From: Planctomycetaceae bacterium
GTDB lineage: Bacteria > Planctomycetota > UBA1135 > GCA-002686595
Assembly: GCA_013360535.1 (NCBI GenBank)
Contig: JABWBL010000015.1
Span: forward strand, 1-17,187
Direction: 5' to 3'
Length of the DNA stretch: 17,187 nucleotides
The translations under genes and the position numbers were made by a program. Within the stretch, counting starts at the first letter, position 1. Every line of letters starts with the position of its first letter. Below the pieces are notes generated by a model that searched no databases, was not told the DNA's origin, and saw only the letters and a program-made list of their open reading frames with translations. Positions 14,114 to 17,187 of this stretch are shown in pieces.

Positions 14114-14677
14114 ATGCTGCGCCGCCGAACCCTGCCCACCGAGCCCTCGCGTACGCGAGGCATGACGCTGCTCGAGGTGACGATCTCGATCGCCGTGATG
14201 ACGATCGCGATGGCGATGTTCTCGAGCGTGATCACGACCACGACACGCATCGGCACGGAGAAGCGCCTCGCCAGCGTCGCGTCGCATGCCGCGCGCAGCC
14301 AGCTCGAGCGCCTGCGCTGCCAGCCCTTCGGGCAAGTGTGGCGGCTCTACAACGAGAGCGGCGCCGATGACCCTGCCGGAGCGGGCACCGGACCCGGTCC
14401 GCACTTCGAGGTGCCGGGCCTCGTTCCGCTGCCGACCGACGCCGATGGCTTCGTCGGGCGCGTCATCCTCCCGCACTCCGAGAAGCTGTTGCTCGAGAGT
14501 GTGCTGGACGAGCCGTTCGGCCTTCCGCGCGACCTCAACGGCGACACGCTGATCGACGACCTCAACCACGCGCTCGACTACGCGATCCTGCCGGTGATGG
14601 TCGAGCTCGAGTGGCAGACGCCGCTCGGTCCGCGGCGCCTGGAGATGCACACGATGCTCGCGGGGTACGGGGGCTAG
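14114..14677 (+). CDS. Type IV pilin-like minor prepilin (PilV/GspI-like)
   Basis: 187 residues from the ATG at 14114, giving a basic leader of 16 residues. The class III cleavage motif is RTRG/MTLLEV: Gly16 at -1, Met17 at +1, Glu21 at +5, then a hydrophobic helix (about 19-41). The prepilin peptidase would cut after Gly16. The globular part has a Gly/Pro-rich segment (86-104) and an Asp/Asn loop at 140-149 (DLNGDTLIDD) resembling a dockerin/EF-hand calcium loop. It is the first gene of a run of four. The next gene starts right after its TAG, so they are certainly co-transcribed. Length and position suit a minor pseudopilin of a type IV pilus or type II secretion-like machine; no major pilin or ATPase is visible in the window. 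Confidence 0.85.
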   Translation: MLRRRTLPTEPSRTRGMTLLEVTISIAVMTIAMAMFSSVITTTTRIGTEKRLASVASHAARSQLERLRCQPFGQVWRLYNESGADDPAGAGTGPGPHFEVPGLVPLPTDADGFVGRVILPHSEKLLLESVLDEPFGLPRDLNGDTLIDDLNHALDYAILPVMVELEWQTPLGPRRLEMHTMLAGYGG

Positions 14678-15277
14678 ATGGCGGCGCGCTTCGCACGGCG
14701 AGCCGGCTTCACGCTGCTCGAGATCCTGATCGCCCTCACGGTGGTCGGGCTCGTGCTCGGCAACATCGTGATGGTGATGCGCTCGAGCAGCGACGCGCAC
14801 GACGAGGAGACCTCGCGGGCCACGCTCGAACTGCAGCTCGACCAGACGCTCGACCGCATCGTGCTGGCGCTGATGGCGGCGAGTTCCGAGTCGCTCGAAC
14901 CCGGCGCGAGCGCGCCAGCGTTCCACGACCGCATGGAGTACATGCAGAGCCTCGGCGTGAACGACGGCAAGCTCGTGCTCGGCGCGCCCGAGCGCATCGA
15001 GATGCGCATCGACCGCGGCGAGATCGTGTGGATCGAGAATCCCGAGAGCGTCGGCGAGCGCCTGGCGACCTGGAGCCGCTGGGTGCGCGAGTACCTCGAG
15101 GGCGAGGAACCCAACGGCGTCGATGACAACGACAACGGGCTGGTGGACGAGAGCGGCCTCGCCTTCGTGCTCGACGGCACCCAGGTGACGGTGATGCTCT
15201 CGCTCGAGCGCCGCGAATCCAACGGACGAACGGTCGTGTACTCGCGCACCGCGATCGTGCACTGCCGCAACGGCTAG
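14678..15277 (+). CDS. Type IV pilin-like minor prepilin (PilW/GspJ-like)
   Basis: 199 residues. The ATG at 14678 directly follows the previous TAG, with GGGGG at 14669-14673 as a weak ribosome site. Leader MAARFARRAG and cleavage motif G10/FTLLE with Glu15 at +5, then a hydrophobic helix to about residue 33. The region after the helix is helical (TLELQLDQTLDRIVLALMAA), then beta-rich. Residues 146-158 (NGVDDNDNGLVDE) form an Asp/Asn-rich loop of D-x-N-x-N-G-x-x-D type, a calcium-binding pattern. This loop is followed by strands ending in YSRTAIVHC. Cys196 is the only cysteine. It is probably part of the priming or tip complex with its neighbours; exact GspJ or PilW equivalence cannot be decided from sequence alone. 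Confidence 0.87.
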   Translation: MAARFARRAGFTLLEILIALTVVGLVLGNIVMVMRSSSDAHDEETSRATLELQLDQTLDRIVLALMAASSESLEPGASAPAFHDRMEYMQSLGVNDGKLVLGAPERIEMRIDRGEIVWIENPESVGERLATWSRWVREYLEGEEPNGVDDNDNGLVDESGLAFVLDGTQVTVMLSLERRESNGRTVVYSRTAIVHCRNG

Positions 15278-15282
15278 GAGAG
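15276..15282 (+). promoter_or_regulatory. Strong Shine-Dalgarno (AGGAGAG) for the PilX-like gene
   Basis: AGGAGAG overlaps the TAG of the preceding gene and lies six bases before the ATG at 15289. It is the best ribosome binding site in the window and fixes this start. Confidence 0.75.
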
Positions 15283-15288
15283 ACATCC

Positions 15289-16746
15289 ATGCACAGGGGA
15301 ATCGGAAGAGGACGACGTTCGCGCCGCGGGGGCGTGCTCGTGGCCACGCTGGTCGCGACGATCGCCATCGGCGCGCTCAGCGTGTGCCTGCTCGAGCTCG
15401 ACTCGACGCGCCTGCGGCAGCAGGTGGCGAGCATCGACAACAAGCGCGCCTTCAACCTGGCGGAGGCAGGGCTCGCGGAGGCCTATTTCTCCGTGAAATC
15501 GGGCTTCTCCGGGAACATCGGCACACAGGCGGATCCGGCCAAGTACGGCGACGGGCTGTTCTGGGTCGAGGCGACCGAGCTCGGCGAGAACGTGATCGGC
15601 ATGGAGAGCACCGGCATGTCGGGCTCGGGCCGCGCGACCCTGTCGCTGGTCGTCAAGCGCCAGTCGCAGAGCCTCGCCTCGATGGGCGTGATGAGCTCCC
15701 AGGACATCACCGTCGGCGCGCGCGCGCTCGTCGACGCCTACGACTCCAAGGGCGGAAGCGGCCTGCCGCTGATCGACCCGCTCACGGCGCCGCCCGCGCC
15801 GCTGCGCAGCAACGGCAACATCTCGATCGGCGCCGCAGGCATCGTGCGCGGCAACGCCGTGCCCGGCCCCGGCGGCTCGGTCAGCTTCGGGTTGCTCTCG
15901 ATCGTCACGGGCTCGACCACGCCGGCCTCGAGCCCGGTCTCGATGGTGCCCGTCGAGGTTCCGTCGTTCACCAAGTCCGCAGACATCGAGCTGTCGGGCA
16001 GTGCCAAGCACGTGATCGACTCGCCGGAAGCGCAGGTGGACCGCATCGTCGTCGGCACGGGCACGACGCTCACGCTGCGCGGTCCCACGCGGGTCGTCGT
16101 CGACCAGCTCACGGTGCAGGGCGGCGGAGGGTTCGAGATCGACACGACCGGCGGCAAGGTCGAGCTGTACGTCACCGACTGGCTCAACCTGGCGAGCACC
16201 GCGAAGCTCGGGTTTCCTGCGCAGGACACCGCCGGTTTCAAGCTGATCGCGACGGCCACGGGCTCGCGCGATCGCGACGGGGACGGCACGGCAGATCCGG
16301 CAGTCCGGTTCCAGGCCAACGGGCCGTTCTTCGGGTCGCTCTACGCACCGAACGCGCGCCTCGCGCTGCAGCCGGCCTGCGAGATCTACGGTTCTGTGGC
16401 GGCGCAACGTCTCGTGATCGCCGACGGAGCGAAGGTGCACTTCGACGCGGCGCTGCTGACGGCCGACACCGCGGCGACGACGCTCGTGACGCCCCTTTCC
16501 TGGCGCGTGGTCGACATTCCCGTGCAGGTGGCGCGCGACCTGAGCGAGGACCCGTTCGACGTGCTCGCGGTCGACGAGGCCACGCTGTCGAAGCCTTCCG
16601 AGTCGCGCGTCGACTCCGATGTCGAGCTCAGCATCAAGTACCTCGACCTGTCGCTCAGCTTCCAGTCCTACGTCGGGCCCGAGTCGGCCTTCGACTGGTC
16701 GAACGTGTCGAGCGTGATCGGGATCTTCCGCCAGCCGTTGCCATGA
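15289..16746 (+). CDS. PilX-like pilus assembly protein with DUF7305-type C-terminal region
   Basis: 485 residues. A basic N-terminus is followed by a hydrophobic helix (about 14-35, GGVLVATLVATIAIGALSVC) without the classic FTLLE site. The PilX hallmark RAFNLAEAGLAEA follows (53-65). The large C-terminal part is beta-rich and repetitive (INI/VVGTGTTLTL-type strands). The segment FFGSLYAPNARLAL...EIYGSVAAQRLVI (about 347-377) matches, in my recollection, the DUF7305 region found in PilX-type proteins. A perfect DxDxDGxxD loop occurs at 328-336 (DRDGDGTAD). It is the third gene of the operon, and its TGA overlaps the next ATG (ATGA). It probably acts as a minor, possibly exposed or adhesive, component of the pilin-like machine. 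The assignment to PilX is by motif; function is inferred. Confidence 0.82.
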   Translation: MHRGIGRGRRSRRGGVLVATLVATIAIGALSVCLLELDSTRLRQQVASIDNKRAFNLAEAGLAEAYFSVKSGFSGNIGTQADPAKYGDGLFWVEATELGENVIGMESTGMSGSGRATLSLVVKRQSQSLASMGVMSSQDITVGARALVDAYDSKGGSGLPLIDPLTAPPAPLRSNGNISIGAAGIVRGNAVPGPGGSVSFGLLSIVTGSTTPASSPVSMVPVEVPSFTKSADIELSGSAKHVIDSPEAQVDRIVVGTGTTLTLRGPTRVVVDQLTVQGGGGFEIDTTGGKVELYVTDWLNLASTAKLGFPAQDTAGFKLIATATGSRDRDGDGTADPAVRFQANGPFFGSLYAPNARLALQPACEIYGSVAAQRLVIADGAKVHFDAALLTADTAATTLVTPLSWRVVDIPVQVARDLSEDPFDVLAVDEATLSKPSESRVDSDVELSIKYLDLSLSFQSYVGPESAFDWSNVSSVIGIFRQPLP

Positions 16747-17187
16747 GCCGCTGGACTCGAGTCCTTCTCCTGCTTGCGCTCGCGGGCCCATCGCGCGCGC
16801 AGCACGCGGGACAACCCCTGCGCGACGAGCTCGCACGCTGCACTCCGCAGACGGCGGCCAAGGTCGTCGAGCGCCTGCGTGCGGCGAAGTCCGAGGGCAC
16901 GCAGGCATGCCTCGACCTGCTCCTGCGCAGCAAGGGCAACACGAGCGTCACCGTCTCGGAAACCGCGCTGGAAGTGCTGCGAACGAGCATGCCTGCGGTG
17001 CGGAGCGAGCTCACCACGCTCGCGAGCGCACGCCCCACGCGCGAGAACGCGCGCAGTGCGCTCACCGTGCTCGCCGCGCTCGGGGAACTGAAGGACCTGA
17101 CCCTGGCGCTCGAGCTTGCGGGCAACGCGCCGCCGGCGCCGCCGGCCGAAGTGGGCGACGAGCTCGACGACCTCGGCCTGCGAGCCT
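16743..17187 (+). CDS. Exported helical (HEAT-like) protein, 5' part, runs off the window
   Basis: 148 codons are visible with no stop before the window end. The ATG at 16743 overlaps the TGA of the PilX-like gene (ATGA), so it is translationally coupled. The signal peptide is MSRWTRVLLLLALAGPSRAQ, with cleavage likely after Ala19. The visible remainder is alpha-helical with repeating Leu/Ala patterns (TAAKVVERLRAAKSEGTQACLDLLL; SETALEVLRTSMPAVRSELT; NARSALTVLAALGELKDLTLAL), each about 35-40 residues, reminiscent of HEAT or TPR-type solenoids. A short Pro/Ala linker (NAPPAPPAE) follows and leads into an acidic stretch. I cannot assign a family from this fragment. Its operon position suggests a role with the pilin-like machine, as a periplasmic scaffold or a substrate. 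Confidence 0.75.
   Translation, partial: MSRWTRVLLLLALAGPSRAQHAGQPLRDELARCTPQTAAKVVERLRAAKSEGTQACLDLLLRSKGNTSVTVSETALEVLRTSMPAVRSELTTLASARPTRENARSALTVLAALGELKDLTLALELAGNAPPAPPAEVGDELDDLGLRA

Noticed and set aside
13841..16908. Long antisense frames (481 and 544 codons) opposite the pilin operon
   Set aside because: They have low-complexity Arg/Ala/Glu/His composition and no motifs. The + strand has prepilin motifs, a PilX motif and good ribosome sites.
1..17187. Defence system, mobile element, CRISPR array or tRNA/rRNA gene
   Set aside because: No nuclease, transposase, integrase, reverse transcriptase, direct-repeat array or RNA gene signature was seen on either strand by reading; a covariance-model or HMM scan would settle this.

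Overview
This is a GC-rich bacterial chromosome segment with tightly packed genes on both strands. No gene-free gap exceeds about 190 bases, and I see no tRNA, rRNA, insertion sequence or CRISPR array. The best guess for the source is a member of the Planctomycetota. The reasons are a WD40 protein with the GWEWRH signature seen in planctomycete kinase/WD40 proteins, several secreted or lipoprotein glycoside hydrolases, and pilin-like proteins with Asp/Asn-rich loops. Another GC-rich group rich in outer-membrane lipoproteins (Acidobacteriota, Myxococcota) is not excluded.

Layout: (1) 1-2213 (+), the C-terminal part of a large beta-propeller protein, cut by the window edge. (2) 3730-2217 (-), a two-gene unit of a DinB-like metalloprotein and a GH43-like lipoprotein, overlapping by ATGA. 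(3) 3778-4410 (+), a membrane-anchored orphan. (4) 5755-4400 (-), a monofunctional lysine-pathway aspartate kinase. (5) 5937-7046 (+), an unknown lipoprotein. (6) 7094-7925 (+), an ArsR-type repressor overlapping an AHSA1/SRPBCC gene. (7) 10977-7933 (-), a 1014-residue exported GH2-type enzyme. (8) 11165-13936 (+), a 923-residue lipoprotein of unknown function. (9) 14114 to beyond the right edge (+), a type IV pilus/type II secretion-like minor pilin operon: two prepilins, a PilX-like protein and the start of an exported helical-repeat protein.

The functional themes are envelope-directed: polysaccharide hydrolysis (GH43, GH2), lipoproteins, and a pilin-like filament or tip complex. lysC, DinB and ArsR/SRPBCC are ordinary housekeeping or accessory genes between them.

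The most interesting signals are regulatory. Six of the seven genes whose own upstream region is visible and that appear to begin a unit (leaving the pilin operon aside) have a TANNNT box 6-9 bases before a start codon. That is the geometry of leaderless transcripts. Internal operon genes instead show Shine-Dalgarno sequences or stop/start overlap. All three convergent gene ends carry a short stem-loop on or right beside a stop codon, with no T-tract. The pilin operon leader contains a strong hairpin that would bury the Shine-Dalgarno sequence of its first gene. Three consecutive pilin-like proteins each carry a DxDxDG-like calcium-binding loop. The GH2 enzyme replaces the normally invariant Asn before its acid/base Glu with Cys.
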